A DNA stretch of 35,865 nucleotides, taken from assembly GCA_046733475.1 (NCBI GenBank), contig JBKPPF010000047.1, forward strand, positions 1-35,865. Direction: 5' to 3'. The position numbers and the translations under genes were made by a program. Under the pieces are notes generated by a model. The model saw only the letters and a list, made by a program, of their open reading frames with translations, was not told the DNA's origin and searched no databases. Below, piece by piece: positions 1-7,738 of the stretch (the stretch's first letter is position 1; each line of letters opens with the position of its first letter). Source of the DNA: DATEOR01 sp046733475. Lineage in GTDB: Bacteria; Actinomycetota; Thermoleophilia; Gaiellales; Gaiellaceae.

Positions 1-139
1 CCTCGGCCTCGCTCACCCAGTAGCTCTTGTAGTTGACGTCGTGGTCGCCCTGAATGGCGACGTCCTTGGCGTGAGCGTCGCGGACGGCGTCGCAGGAAAC
101 GCCCCCGTCCATGTTGTGTACGTCCATGAAAAGCGGCAT
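1..139 (-). CDS. DUF4242 (SCO4226-like) small protein, N-terminal part
   Basis: The gene runs off the left edge; 46 codons are visible. The protein begins MPLFMDVHNMDGGVSCDAV and continues with a His/Asp-rich stretch and YKSYWVSEAE. This matches the start of the DUF4242 family, small ferredoxin-like-fold proteins typified by the nickel-binding SCO4226 of Streptomyces. The start is well supported: an AGGAGGT ribosome binding site (145-151) sits 5 nt before the ATG. It has its own candidate promoter at 167-194 and lies downstream of the acyl-CoA dehydrogenase on the same strand. The biochemical role of the family is poorly known; metal binding is inferred from the homologue only. Confidence 0.75.
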   Translation of the reverse strand, partial: MPLFMDVHNMDGGVSCDAVRDAHAKDVAIQGDHDVNYKSYWVSEAE

Positions 140-166
140 GCACTACCTCCTAGAAGAGACGCGCCG

Positions 167-194
167 ATGCTATCGCAGTGCCGCCTTCGGGCAA
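167..194 (-). promoter_or_regulatory. Candidate promoter of the DUF4242 gene
   Basis: Read on the minus strand, TTGCCC (194-189) and TAGCAT (172-167) are separated by 16 nt and lie about 30 nt before the start codon. The spacing fits a housekeeping sigma promoter. No experimental support. Confidence 0.45.
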
Positions 195-299
195 CGGACA
201 TCCGCGTGCCTTCGTCGCCATCCCCGCGCATTGCGCGCGCCACCTTCGCGTGTTTGCGGATTACGCTCGAAAGCGGGTGGTGGTCTGGGGTGGCCCCGA

Positions 300-1433
300 C
301 TAGAAGCCGAGACCCCGGGCGATGACGAGGCGCTGGATCTCGTTGGTGCCCTCGCCGATCTCCAGCACCTTCTGGTCGCGGTAGAGCCGCGAGATCGCGT
401 ACTCGTCCATGAACCCGTACCCGCCGTGGATCTGAAGCGCCGCGTTCACCGCACGGTTCGCCAGCTCGCCGGTGTAGAGCTTCGCGATCGCCGCCGCCTG
501 CGCGAACGGGCGCCTCTTGTCCTTCAGCCACGCCGCTTTGTAGACGAGGTTGCGGCCCGCCTCGATCTCCGTCGCCATGTCGGCGAGCTGAAACTGGATC
601 GCCTGGAACTTCCCGATCGGCTGCCCGAACTGCTTCCGCTCGCGGGCGTACGACGACGCCAGGTCGAACGCGCCCTGTGCCAGGCCGAGCCCCATCGCGG
701 CCACTGAGATCCGGCCGCCGTCGAGGATCTCGAGGAACTGCTTCAGCCCCGCGCCGCGCTCCCCCAGGAGATGGTCCTCCGGAACGGCGCAGTCGCGGAA
801 AGAGAGCTCCCGCGTGTCTGATGCCCGCCAGCCCATCTTTCTCATCGGGGCCGAGTGCTCGTAGCCCTCCGTCCCGTTCGGGACGACGATATTCGAGATC
901 TGTTCGTCGCCCGTCCGGGCGGTGATCGTCACGAACGCCGAGATCTCGGTGCCCGCGTTCGTGATGAAGATCTTCGAGCCGTTGACGACCCAGCTCCCGT
1001 CGCGGAGCTCGGCCGTTGTCCGCGTTGCGCCCGCATCGGAGCCGGCCTCCGGCTCGGTCAGGCCGAACGCCGCGAGCCGCCGGCCCGAGGCCAGGTCCGG
1101 CAGCCAGCGCTTCTTTTGCTCATCGGTGCCGAAGAGGAGGATCGGCATCGTGCCGAGCGACGTGTGCGCGGCGACCGTGATCGCGACGGACGAGTCGATG
1201 CGTGTCAGCTCCTCGACAGCGATGGCATAGGCGAGCGTGTCGCCGCCTCCGCCTCCATGTTCCTCCGGGATTGGGATCCCCATGAGCTCGAGCTCGGCAA
1301 GCGCCTCGACGATCTCGTAGGGGAACCGGTGCTCGCGGTCGAGCTCCTCCGCCACCGGCGCGATCCGCTCCTCGGCGAAGTCGCGAACCGTCTGCCGCAG
1401 CAGCTGGTGGGCGTCGGAGAGCTCGAAGTCCAC
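300..1433 (-). CDS. Acyl-CoA dehydrogenase, possibly isovaleryl-CoA dehydrogenase type
   Basis: FAD flavoenzyme that alpha,beta-dehydrogenates an acyl-CoA and passes electrons to ETF. The 377-aa length is normal. Family signatures are TEPEAGSD (residues 126-133), QIHGGYGFMDEY (about 334-345) and GEGTNEIQRLVIAR near the C-terminus. The Glu of EGTNE (E361) sits where short-chain enzymes carry the catalytic base. The reading frame is open further upstream, but homology starts at VDFELSDAHQ, so the GTG at 1433 with GGCAGGGG before it is preferred. Methylcrotonyl-CoA carboxylase subunits and a LiuC-like hydratase in the window suggest leucine/isovalerate catabolism. Substrate cannot be fixed from sequence; a short- or branched-chain acyl-CoA is likely. 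Confidence 0.9.
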   Translation of the reverse strand: MDFELSDAHQLLRQTVRDFAEERIAPVAEELDREHRFPYEIVEALAELELMGIPIPEEHGGGGGDTLAYAIAVEELTRIDSSVAITVAAHTSLGTMPILLFGTDEQKKRWLPDLASGRRLAAFGLTEPEAGSDAGATRTTAELRDGSWVVNGSKIFITNAGTEISAFVTITARTGDEQISNIVVPNGTEGYEHSAPMRKMGWRASDTRELSFRDCAVPEDHLLGERGAGLKQFLEILDGGRISVAAMGLGLAQGAFDLASSYARERKQFGQPIGKFQAIQFQLADMATEIEAGRNLVYKAAWLKDKRRPFAQAAAIAKLYTGELANRAVNAALQIHGGYGFMDEYAISRLYRDQKVLEIGEGTNEIQRLVIARGLGF

Positions 1434-1434
1434 T

Positions 1435-1599
1435 AGTGCCCCTGCCAGTGATGCTGCCCCGCTTCTGGGCCGCGAGCACCGAGCATGAGGTGGCACTCGA
1501 TCGCGGGCAAGGCCGGGAGCCTTGTCAAGAGCGAGGGCCACTCTGGCGACGAGTGATCATGAGCCAGAAGCAGGCGTGTATTGCTGGCAGAGGCACTTA
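1435..1599. repeat. Imperfect inverted repeat between aminopeptidase and acyl-CoA dehydrogenase
   Basis: The arm at 1435-1470 is complementary to the arm at 1561-1598: about 26 of 34 positions agree by eye, with blocks CCAGAAGC, CTGGCAG and GGCACT shared. About 90 nt lie between. One arm abuts the dehydrogenase start codon, the other runs into the aminopeptidase stop codon. A weaker relative (GGCC, then GGAGGCGGGGAAACATCA) may occur at 5531-5572. Nature unknown: a dispersed short repeat or an mRNA structure. Confidence 0.45.
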
Positions 1600-3081
1600 A
1601 GAAAACCGGCTGGCGAGCTCCGCGAGGAGCCGGACGCCGTACCCGGTTGCGCCGGGGGCACCGTAGTAGTCCTCGCGCGTGCGTTCGAGGTACGCCGTTC
1701 CTGCGATGTCGAGGTGGGCCCACGGGCCCTCTCCCACGAACTCCTGCAGGAAGCGCGCGGCGAGGATGGGGGAGCCCTGGCGGTACTCGGAGGAATTCTT
1801 CATGTCGGCGTACGGCGACTCGATGTAGCGGCGGTAGGTCTCGTGCAGCGGCATGATCCAGGCGTGGTCGCCGCTCTCCTCCGCGGCGGCCCGGATCTCC
1901 TGCGCCCACTCGTCGTCGTTTGCGAAGAGGCCCGCGTAGTAGTCGCCCATGGCGATGACGATGGCGCCCGTCAGCGTGGCCAGGTCGAGGATGTGCGTCG
2001 CCCCGGAGCGCCGCGCGTGCGTGAGCGCGTCCGCGAGGATGAGGCGTCCTTCCGCATCGGTGTTCGTCACCTCGATCGTCTTGCCGTTCAGCGCCGTGAT
2101 GATGTCGCCGGGCCGGTACGAGCGGCCGCCGGGCATGTTCTCGCAGGACGGCACCACGGCCAGCACCCTGACCGGCAGTCCGAGCTCGGCGATCGCGCCC
2201 ATTGCGGCGAGGACGGCGCCGCCGCCGCCCATGTCCGTCTTCATCTCCTCCATGCGGCTGGCCGGCTTCAGCGAGAGGCCGCCGGAGTCGAAGGTGATCG
2301 CCTTGCCGACGAGGCCGAGGACGACCTCGCTGCGCGTGGCGGAAGGCGGCTCGTAGGAGAGTGTGATCAAGCGCGGTGGGTTCTCGCTCCCCTGGCTGAC
2401 CGCGGTGAGCGCGCCCATGCCTGCCTCGCGAATCTCGTCCGGACCGAGGGCGGAGAAGCTCATGTGGTCGAAGCGGCTCGCGGTGTCCTCGGCGAACTCG
2501 GCGAGGGTAGTCGGAGTGCAGACGTTGGGCGGCGCGTTGACGAGGTCGCGGCAGCGGTTCGTCCACGAAGCGACGACGTTGGCGTGCTGCGCCTCCTCGG
2601 CGACCTGGGCCGCGCCCGATCCGCAGAGGACGAGGCGCTCGATCGCCGCGTTCTCGTCCTTCGTCTTCCAGATGCCCGCGTCGTAGGGGCCGAGCGCCAT
2701 GCCGTCGACGACGGCGCGCGCCTGCTCGGCCGCGGGCAGCCCGTTTTCGCTCAGGATCCAGGCGACGGTCTTGCCGCCGACCTCGCCCGCGCGCGTGGCG
2801 ACTGCTGCGGCCGCCGTGCGCAGGCTGTCGGAATCTCCGTCCGCACCCATGCCGCCGACGGCGACCCGGTGGGCTTTGAGCTTGTTTCGCGTGTGCAGGA
2901 GGGTGACTCGGCCGCGCTCGCCCTTGAGCTCCCCGTCCTCGATCAGGTGCTTGATCCCCCCGTCGACCAGCCGGTCGAGCTCGTGGCCGGCCGACTGGAG
3001 CTCGATCGGCTCCGGGACGGCGAAGGCCAGGACGTCCGCGGCAACCTCCGCCGGCGATGCTTCGACGACGTCGATCTCCAT
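1597..3081 (-). CDS. pepA: Leucyl aminopeptidase (M17 cytosol aminopeptidase)
   Basis: Two-metal exopeptidase that removes N-terminal residues from peptides in the cytosol. The 494-aa length is typical. The M17 signature NTDAEGRL is at 340-347. Metal-ligand and catalytic positions are recognisable in VGKAITFDSGG (258-268: K260, D265), KTDMGGGG (D283), D342/E344 and R346. Residues 1-160 form the variable N-terminal domain. The ATG at 3081 is chosen because the family N-terminus begins there. A TAGCAT -10-like box lies at 3094-3099. Divergent from the small gene at 3176. In E. coli PepA also binds DNA, but nothing here tests that. Confidence 0.95.
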   Translation of the reverse strand: MEIDVVEASPAEVAADVLAFAVPEPIELQSAGHELDRLVDGGIKHLIEDGELKGERGRVTLLHTRNKLKAHRVAVGGMGADGDSDSLRTAAAAVATRAGEVGGKTVAWILSENGLPAAEQARAVVDGMALGPYDAGIWKTKDENAAIERLVLCGSGAAQVAEEAQHANVVASWTNRCRDLVNAPPNVCTPTTLAEFAEDTASRFDHMSFSALGPDEIREAGMGALTAVSQGSENPPRLITLSYEPPSATRSEVVLGLVGKAITFDSGGLSLKPASRMEEMKTDMGGGGAVLAAMGAIAELGLPVRVLAVVPSCENMPGGRSYRPGDIITALNGKTIEVTNTDAEGRLILADALTHARRSGATHILDLATLTGAIVIAMGDYYAGLFANDDEWAQEIRAAAEESGDHAWIMPLHETYRRYIESPYADMKNSSEYRQGSPILAARFLQEFVGEGPWAHLDIAGTAYLERTREDYYGAPGATGYGVRLLAELASRFS

Positions 3082-3101
3082 GGGCGCGCGCGGATGCTAT
3101 C

Positions 3102-3113
3102 CGAACAGGTTCG
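3102..3113. promoter_or_regulatory. Near-palindrome upstream of pepA, candidate operator
   Basis: CGAAC-AG-GTTCG is a 12-bp inverted repeat just upstream of the TAGCAT -10 candidate of pepA. It resembles half-sites of the actinobacterial SOS box, but the central spacer is 2 nt instead of 4, so LexA binding is not claimed. Confidence 0.3.
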
Positions 3114-3129
3114 TACCGTGTTCCTCGAA

Positions 3130-3154
3130 TGAGGGATATAGACGAAATCCCTCA
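3130..3154. repeat. 8-bp perfect inverted repeat in the pepA/3176 divergent region
   Basis: TGAGGGAT (3130-3137) and ATCCCTCA (3147-3154) flank a 9-nt spacer. It lies upstream of the small gene at 3176 and overlaps a possible TATAGA -10 box. It could be an operator or an RNA hairpin; no regulator is identified. Confidence 0.4.
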
Positions 3155-3175
3155 GGTCGATGAGAGGGATGCGCA

Positions 3176-3394
3176 ATGAGCGCAGCTCTACCCTCTCCGC
3201 CCGCCCCCTCCCCTCGCGGGCGATACCCTCTCCCGGTAGAAGCCCTCCAGAGTCATCTCGGAGGGCTTCTGCGTGAGCGGGAGGACCTCCATCTCGCCGC
3301 GTCGCCACCCGCGCTCGAGCGAAACCGCCGCGAGATCGTGCGTACGCAGTGGGAGCTCACGTACGCGCTGCTCGCAGAGCACGCGTCCGGGTAG
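3176..3394 (+). CDS. Small protein of unknown function (72 aa)
   Basis: Not assigned to a named family. The C-terminal 45 residues look like real protein: LREREDLHLAAS followed by a helix rich in Glu, Arg and Leu, then WELTYALLAEHA. The first 20 residues are Pro/Ser-rich and less convincing. The ATG at 3176 has GAGAGGG 5 nt upstream. The reading frame crosses an 11-bp perfect hairpin (3238-3270) encoding part of residues 21-32, which is odd for a coding sequence and could mean the true start is elsewhere. It ends 24 bp before the MFS gene. Confidence 0.5.
   Translation: MSAALPSPPAPSPRGRYPLPVEALQSHLGGLLREREDLHLAASPPALERNRREIVRTQWELTYALLAEHASG
3238..3270. repeat. Strong hairpin, 11-bp perfect arms
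   Basis: AGAAGCCCTCC (3238-3248) and GGAGGGCTTCT (3260-3270) flank 11 nt that itself has GAG/CTC ends. The stem is terminator-strength, but no U-tract follows on either strand, and it lies inside the 3176-3394 reading frame. Confidence 0.6.
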
Positions 3395-3405
3395 CGCTCG
3401 GCGGG

Positions 3406-3411
3406 TATTCT
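3406..3411 (+). promoter_or_regulatory. -10 box TATTCT, 7 nt before the MFS start codon
   Basis: TATTCT ends 7 nt before the GTG at 3419, so transcription would begin at or next to the start codon (leaderless mRNA). No good -35 and no Shine-Dalgarno are seen. Confidence 0.4.
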
Positions 3412-3418
3412 CGCGCCG

Positions 3419-4606
3419 GTGCGCGGGGTGGACAGAAAGGCGATGGCCGCGCTCTCGTCCGGTCATCTCGCAACGGACCTCGCGCAGGGGTCCCTCCCTG
3501 CGCTGCTGCCGTTCCTCAAAGCCGAATTCGACCTCACCTACACGATGGCCTCCGCGCTCGTCCTCGCCGCGACCATCAGCTCGTCGCTGATCCAGCCGCT
3601 GTTCGGGCTCTGGTCGGACGTGCGGGGCGCGCTCTGGCTCCTTCCCGCGGGGGTTGGCCTTGCGGGAGTGGGCATGGCGCTCGCCGCTGCAGCACCCTCG
3701 TATCCGCTCACGCTCCTCGCCGTCCTCGCCGCCGGAGTCGGAGTGGCCGCCTACCACCCTGAAGGATCGAAGTTCGCGAGCTATGCGAGCGGCTCGCGGC
3801 GGGCGAGCGGGATGTCGTTCTTCTCGGTAGGAGGGAACATCGGTTTCGCGCTCGGGCCCGTGTACGCCTCGGCACTCATCCTCACGCTCGGCTTGAAGGG
3901 TGGGCTGCTGATCGCCCTGCCGGGGCTCGCAGTCGCCACCGGCCTCGTGCTCGTGCTGCGTTACCTCGCGAGCTTCGCGCCGGACGAGTCGCCGGGGGAG
4001 CAGCGCGCGGCGGCAGCAAAGACCGAGACTCGAGGCCTGGTCCTGCTGCTCGTCGTCGTCGGCCTGCGGAGCGTCGCGCACATGGGCCTCTTCACGTTCA
4101 TCCCGCTGTGGGAGATTCACAACGGCCATGGCGAGGCGTACGGGACTTTCGTGCTTGCGCTCTTCCTCTTTGCCGGGGCCGTGGGAACGCTGCTCGGCGG
4201 GCCGCTCGCCGACCGCTTCGGGCGCCGGCCGGTGCTGCGCGGGAGCTTCATCGCCGCGACGCCGCTCATCCTCGTCTACGTGCTGGTGGGCGGGCCGATC
4301 GGCGTGGCGGCCGTTACGCTTTCGGGCGCCTGTGTCATCGGAACCTTCGGGGTCAGCCTCGTGATGAGCCAGGAGTACATGCCGGGCCGCGTCGGCATGG
4401 CCTCGGGACTCTCCATCGGTCTGGCGATCGGACTCGGAGGCGTCGCGGCGCTCGTCCTCGGCGCCCTCGCCGACACCGTCGACCTCGAGACCGCGGTGCT
4501 CGCCACTGCGATCGGGCCGACGCTCGCCCTCGGGGTCAGCTTCCTCCTGCCACAGGCCCCTGCGCGGCACATGGTCGGGCGGGAGCCCGCCCCCGCGACG
4601 CTGTGA
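3419..4606 (+). CDS. MFS transporter, fosmidomycin-resistance (Fsr)-like
   Basis: A 395-aa integral membrane protein with about 12 hydrophobic segments, normal for the major facilitator superfamily. The opening GHLATDLAQGSLPALLPFLK resembles the Fsr subgroup, and DRFGRRPVL (residues about 263-271) is the MFS loop motif after the seventh helix. The central loop near residues 190-205 is charged and Ala-rich. Start candidates are GTG 3419 (with a -10 box 7 nt before), GTG 3428 and ATG 3443. Its stop overlaps the next gene's GTG (GTGA), indicating translational coupling. The substrate cannot be told; the Fsr likeness does not prove drug export. Confidence 0.85.
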   Translation: MRGVDRKAMAALSSGHLATDLAQGSLPALLPFLKAEFDLTYTMASALVLAATISSSLIQPLFGLWSDVRGALWLLPAGVGLAGVGMALAAAAPSYPLTLLAVLAAGVGVAAYHPEGSKFASYASGSRRASGMSFFSVGGNIGFALGPVYASALILTLGLKGGLLIALPGLAVATGLVLVLRYLASFAPDESPGEQRAAAAKTETRGLVLLLVVVGLRSVAHMGLFTFIPLWEIHNGHGEAYGTFVLALFLFAGAVGTLLGGPLADRFGRRPVLRGSFIAATPLILVYVLVGGPIGVAAVTLSGACVIGTFGVSLVMSQEYMPGRVGMASGLSIGLAIGLGGVAALVLGALADTVDLETAVLATAIGPTLALGVSFLLPQAPARHMVGREPAPATL

Positions 4607-4917
4607 CATACGAGTCGGCTCGGCAGTTCTTCGAAGACCTGCAGGGGCGGGCCGACCGCGGGCGCGCTGCCGACCTGAGCGCCTCCTACCGCTTCGACAT
4701 CGAGGGCGCAGGGAGCTGGCACGTCGAGGTCGAGAGCGGCGCGGTCACCGTCACCGAGTCGCAGGACCCGGCCGACTGCGTCATCGCGACCGACGAGGAG
4801 ACCTTGCTGGCCGTCGTCGGGAACGAGCAGAGCCCCATGGGCGCCTTCATGACGGGGAAGATCCGCGTCGAGGGCGACATGGGGCTCGCGCTACGGCTCA
4901 AAGACCTCGTGGGCTAG
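4603..4917 (+). CDS. SCP2 sterol-binding domain protein
   Basis: A 104-aa single-domain protein of the SCP2/sterol-carrier fold. It reads VTYESARQFFEDL at the N-terminus. Residues about 80-104 carry the conserved GAFMTGKIRVEGDMGLALRL segment. Such proteins bind lipids or acyl chains in a hydrophobic tunnel; the ligand here is unknown. The GTG start overlaps the MFS stop by GTGA. The gene ends in CTAG shared with the convergent DJ-1 gene. Confidence 0.85.
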   Translation: MTYESARQFFEDLQGRADRGRAADLSASYRFDIEGAGSWHVEVESGAVTVTESQDPADCVIATDEETLLAVVGNEQSPMGAFMTGKIRVEGDMGLALRLKDLVG

Positions 4918-5498
4918 CGGACGGCCTCGGCCGTCTTCTCGGCCTGCTCCGCGTGCTCGCCCTCAGCGAACTCCTCGACGATCTTGGCGCAGAATGCGGG
5001 CAAGTCGTCCGGCTTACGGCTCGAGACGAGGCCCCCGTCGACGACGACGTCCTCGTCGACCCAGTTGCCGCCCGCGTTCTGGATGTCGGTGCGCAGAGTC
5101 GGCCACGACGTGATCGTGCGGCCCTTCACGACTCCCGCCTCGACGATTGTCCACGGGCCGTGACAGATGACTCCGACCGGCTTCCCCTGGTCGAAGAAGC
5201 CGCGGACAAAGCCGACCGCCTTCTCGTCCCCGCGCAGGAAGTCGGGATTTGCGACTCCGCCGGGCAGGACAAGGCCGTCGTAATCGGTGGCGTCGGCCTG
5301 GGCAACTTCCCTGTCCACGGAGAACGTGTCGCCGTGGACGAGGTGATTGAAGGCCTGGATCTCGCCGGACGCAATGGAGAGAAGCTCCGGCTTCCCGCCC
5401 GCTTCCTCGACGGCCCTCCAGGGTTCCGTTAGCTCGACCTGCTCGACCCCGTCAGCGGCGAGAAATGCAATTTTCTTCCCCTCTAGCTCGTTCGCCAT
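4914..5498 (-). CDS. DJ-1/PfpI family protein (class I amidotransferase fold)
   Basis: 194 aa. The nucleophile elbow VICHGPW gives Cys112 and His113, and LPGGVANPDFLR precedes it as in PfpI/YhbO proteins. The family includes intracellular proteases and glyoxalase/deglycase-like stress proteins; no specific reaction can be assigned. The ATG at 5498 has GAGGGGG about 6 nt upstream. It lies 57 bp after pdxH on the same strand, probably in the same transcript. The C-terminal Ala/Glu-rich tail (about 20 residues) is unremarkable. Confidence 0.9.
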   Translation of the reverse strand: MANELEGKKIAFLAADGVEQVELTEPWRAVEEAGGKPELLSIASGEIQAFNHLVHGDTFSVDREVAQADATDYDGLVLPGGVANPDFLRGDEKAVGFVRGFFDQGKPVGVICHGPWTIVEAGVVKGRTITSWPTLRTDIQNAGGNWVDEDVVVDGGLVSSRKPDDLPAFCAKIVEEFAEGEHAEQAEKTAEAVR

Positions 5499-5555
5499 TA
5501 AATCCCCCTCGGGTGGTTTCCAGCCTCGGCTACCCGGGCCGGAGGCGGGGAAACA

Positions 5556-6134
5556 TCAGGGCGAAAGCAGCGTGGCCTGCCACGAGCCGTCGTCTTCGCG
5601 GCTGTAGCGGACACGCTCGTGGAGACGGTTCGGCCGGCTTTCCCAGAATTCGATCGTCTCCGGGTGGAGCACATAGCCGCCCCACCAGTCGGGCAGGGGC
5701 ACGTCGTCGCCGAATCTGCCCTCGGCTTCGGCGAAGGCGGCGTCGAGTTCGGCCTTGCTCTCGAGCGGGGAGCTCTGTCGCGATGCCCACGCGCCGAGGC
5801 GGCTGCCCGGGTCGCGCGTCGCGAAGTACGCCTCCGACTCGGCGCGTGGGACCTTCTCCACGATGCCTGTTACGAGCACCTGCCGGCGGGGCTCCGTGTG
5901 CCAGAGGAAGGTGAGCGCGGCATGCGGGTTGACAGCCAGCTGGCGGCCCTTGCGGCTTTCGTAGTTCGTGAAGAAGACGAAGCCTCGCTGGTCCACGCCC
6001 TTGAGAAGGACCGTGCGGGCCGACGGCCGACCGGCGTCATCCGCGGTCGCGAGCGTCATCGCCTCGGGCAAAGTCATGCCTGCCGCGGCGGCTTCGTCCT
6101 GCCACTCCCGGAAGCGGGTCAGAGGATCCGTCAT
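5556..6134 (-). CDS. pdxH: Pyridoxamine 5'-phosphate oxidase
   Basis: FMN-dependent oxidase making pyridoxal 5'-phosphate from PNP/PMP. 192 aa, close to the usual length. FMN/substrate motifs are RTVLLKGVDQRGFVFFTNY (residues about 40-58), SRKGRQL, GAWASRQSSPL, and the C-terminal WWGGY...FWESRPNRLHER segment that closes the active site. It ends WQATLLSP where the family usually ends in RLxP. The ATG overlaps the stop of the carboxylase gene (ATGA), so it is translationally coupled to an unrelated pathway. Confidence 0.93.
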   Translation of the reverse strand: MTDPLTRFREWQDEAAAAGMTLPEAMTLATADDAGRPSARTVLLKGVDQRGFVFFTNYESRKGRQLAVNPHAALTFLWHTEPRRQVLVTGIVEKVPRAESEAYFATRDPGSRLGAWASRQSSPLESKAELDAAFAEAEGRFGDDVPLPDWWGGYVLHPETIEFWESRPNRLHERVRYSREDDGSWQATLLSP

Positions 6135-7738
6135 TCCTCGAGCTCCACCAGGAGCGCGCCGCCGTTCACGCGCTGGCCCTCGGCGACATGCACCTTGCGC
6201 ACGACCGCTTCGTACGGGGAGACGAGCGGCGTCTCCATCTTCATCGCCTCGAGGACGACGAGCGGCTGGCGCGGCTCGACGCGGTCTCCTTCGGAGGCGA
6301 GCACTTTTATCACCACGCCGGGCATCGGGGCGGTCAGCGTGCTCTGCCCACCGAGAAGGTCGCCGTGGCCGGTCGCCTCGACCGTGGGCGCCGCCGTGCG
6401 GCCCGGGGCGGGGCCGTTGAGCCGCCACGAGCCCTGCCAGGGACGGAAAACGCGGCGAGGCCGTGAGAGCGGTGGATTCTCGTCCAGGAAGGCGGTCGTC
6501 GCCTCCCCCGCGCGGAGCTCCGGGTGGGCGAGGAGCCAGCGGAGGAAAGGCAGGTTCGTCTCCACCCCGCGAACCTCCGTCTCGCGCAGCGAGTCGGCGA
6601 GTGCATCCAGCGCATCGTCCCGCGTCTCCTCGTGCGCGATCAGCTTCGCGATCAGCGGGTCGTAGGCGACCGGGATCCCGTCCCCTTCCTCGATCCCCTG
6701 GTCGACGCGGATCCCCTCCGGAAGGCGCAGCCGCGTGATCGTGCCGGCGCGGGGGAGAAAGGTACGCGGATCCTCGGCGTAGAGCCTCGCCTCCACCGCG
6801 TGGCCCTCGGGCTCTCGCGCTTGGATCTCGAGGGGCTCTTCCGAGGCGACCACCAGCTGCTTCTCGACGAGGTCGAGACCGGTGACGAGCTCGGTGACCG
6901 GGTGCTCGACCTGGATGCGTGCGTTCAGCTCGAGGAAGAAGAACTCCCCGCCCGCGAGCATGAACTCGGCCGTGCCCACGCTCTCGTAGTCGACCGCCCG
7001 CGCGAAGGCCACGGCGGCCTCGCCCATCTCCGCGCGCAGGTCGGCCCCGACGGCCGGAGACGGGCTCTCCTCGAGGATCTTCTGGTGCCGGCGTTGCACT
7101 GAGCAGTCGCGCTCGCCGAGGTGGACGGTCGTTCCGTGGGCGTCCGCAAGAAGCTGAATCTCGACGTGGCGGGGACGCTCGACGTAACGCTCGCAAAAGA
7201 CCCGGTCGTCGCCGAAGCCGGACGCGGCCTCGCGGCGGGCGGATTCGAGCGCCTCTCCGAGTTCCTCCGGGGAGCGCACGAGCCGCATACCCCGCCCGCC
7301 CCCGCCTGCCGCCGCCTTGACCATGAGGGGGAAGCCGACCTCCTCGGGATCGCCGCTTCGGACGACCGGAACGCCGGCCTCCGCCGCGAGACGCTTCGCC
7401 TCGAGCTTGTCCCCCGCCGCGCGGATCGCCGCCGGTGAGGGACCGACGAACCGGAGGCCGGCCGAGATGACCGCTTCGGCGAAGTCGGGGTTCTCCGCCA
7501 GGAACCCGTAGCCGGGGTGGACGGCATCCGCGCCGGCGCGCGCCGCGGCGGCGGCGACGCCCTCGATGTCGAGGTAGCTCGGCACCTCCGCGACCTCGGC
7601 GGCGCGCCGTGTGTGGAACGCGCCCGCGTCGTCGGGCGCGGCCACGGCCACGGTCGTGATCCCGAGTCGGTCGCAGGTGGAGAAGATCCGCGCGGCGATC
7701 TCGCCGCGGTTCGCTACGAGGACCTTTCGGATCTCCAT
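6131..7738 (-). CDS. Acyl-CoA carboxylase alpha subunit: biotin carboxylase plus biotinyl domain (probably methylcrotonyl-CoA carboxylase)
   Basis: 535 aa. Residues 1-445 are the biotin carboxylase: KVLVANRGEIAARI (5-18), HPGYGFLAEN (74-83), ATP-grasp GGGGRGM (145-151) and NARIQVEHPVTE (272-283). After a short linker a biotinyl domain (about 466-535) carries EAMKM with biotin-lysine K500. It is shorter than typical methylcrotonyl- or propionyl-CoA carboxylase alpha chains (about 650-700 aa) and appears to lack the intervening BT domain. The partner beta subunit at 10737-12299 is of methylcrotonyl-CoA carboxylase type. The start ATG 7738 lies 25 nt inside the hydratase gene. A general acyl-CoA carboxylase alpha shared by several beta subunits is the main alternative. 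Confidence 0.92.
   Translation of the reverse strand: MEIRKVLVANRGEIAARIFSTCDRLGITTVAVAAPDDAGAFHTRRAAEVAEVPSYLDIEGVAAAAARAGADAVHPGYGFLAENPDFAEAVISAGLRFVGPSPAAIRAAGDKLEAKRLAAEAGVPVVRSGDPEEVGFPLMVKAAAGGGGRGMRLVRSPEELGEALESARREAASGFGDDRVFCERYVERPRHVEIQLLADAHGTTVHLGERDCSVQRRHQKILEESPSPAVGADLRAEMGEAAVAFARAVDYESVGTAEFMLAGGEFFFLELNARIQVEHPVTELVTGLDLVEKQLVVASEEPLEIQAREPEGHAVEARLYAEDPRTFLPRAGTITRLRLPEGIRVDQGIEEGDGIPVAYDPLIAKLIAHEETRDDALDALADSLRETEVRGVETNLPFLRWLLAHPELRAGEATTAFLDENPPLSRPRRVFRPWQGSWRLNGPAPGRTAAPTVEATGHGDLLGGQSTLTAPMPGVVIKVLASEGDRVEPRQPLVVLEAMKMETPLVSPYEAVVRKVHVAEGQRVNGGALLVELEE

Noticed and set aside
3102..3113. LexA/SOS box upstream of pepA
   Set aside because: Half-sites are right but the central spacer is 2 nt rather than 4.
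1522..3132. 536-codon open frame on the plus strand opposite pepA
   Set aside because: Antisense shadow of a clear M17 peptidase; Arg/Val-rich sequence without family motifs, typical of high-GC codon bias.
3238..3270. Intrinsic terminator
   Set aside because: Strong stem but no U-tract on either strand, and it lies between divergent promoters.
3419..4606. Fosmidomycin resistance gene
   Set aside because: Similarity is to the general Fsr-like MFS subgroup; the substrate cannot be inferred, so no resistance claim is made.
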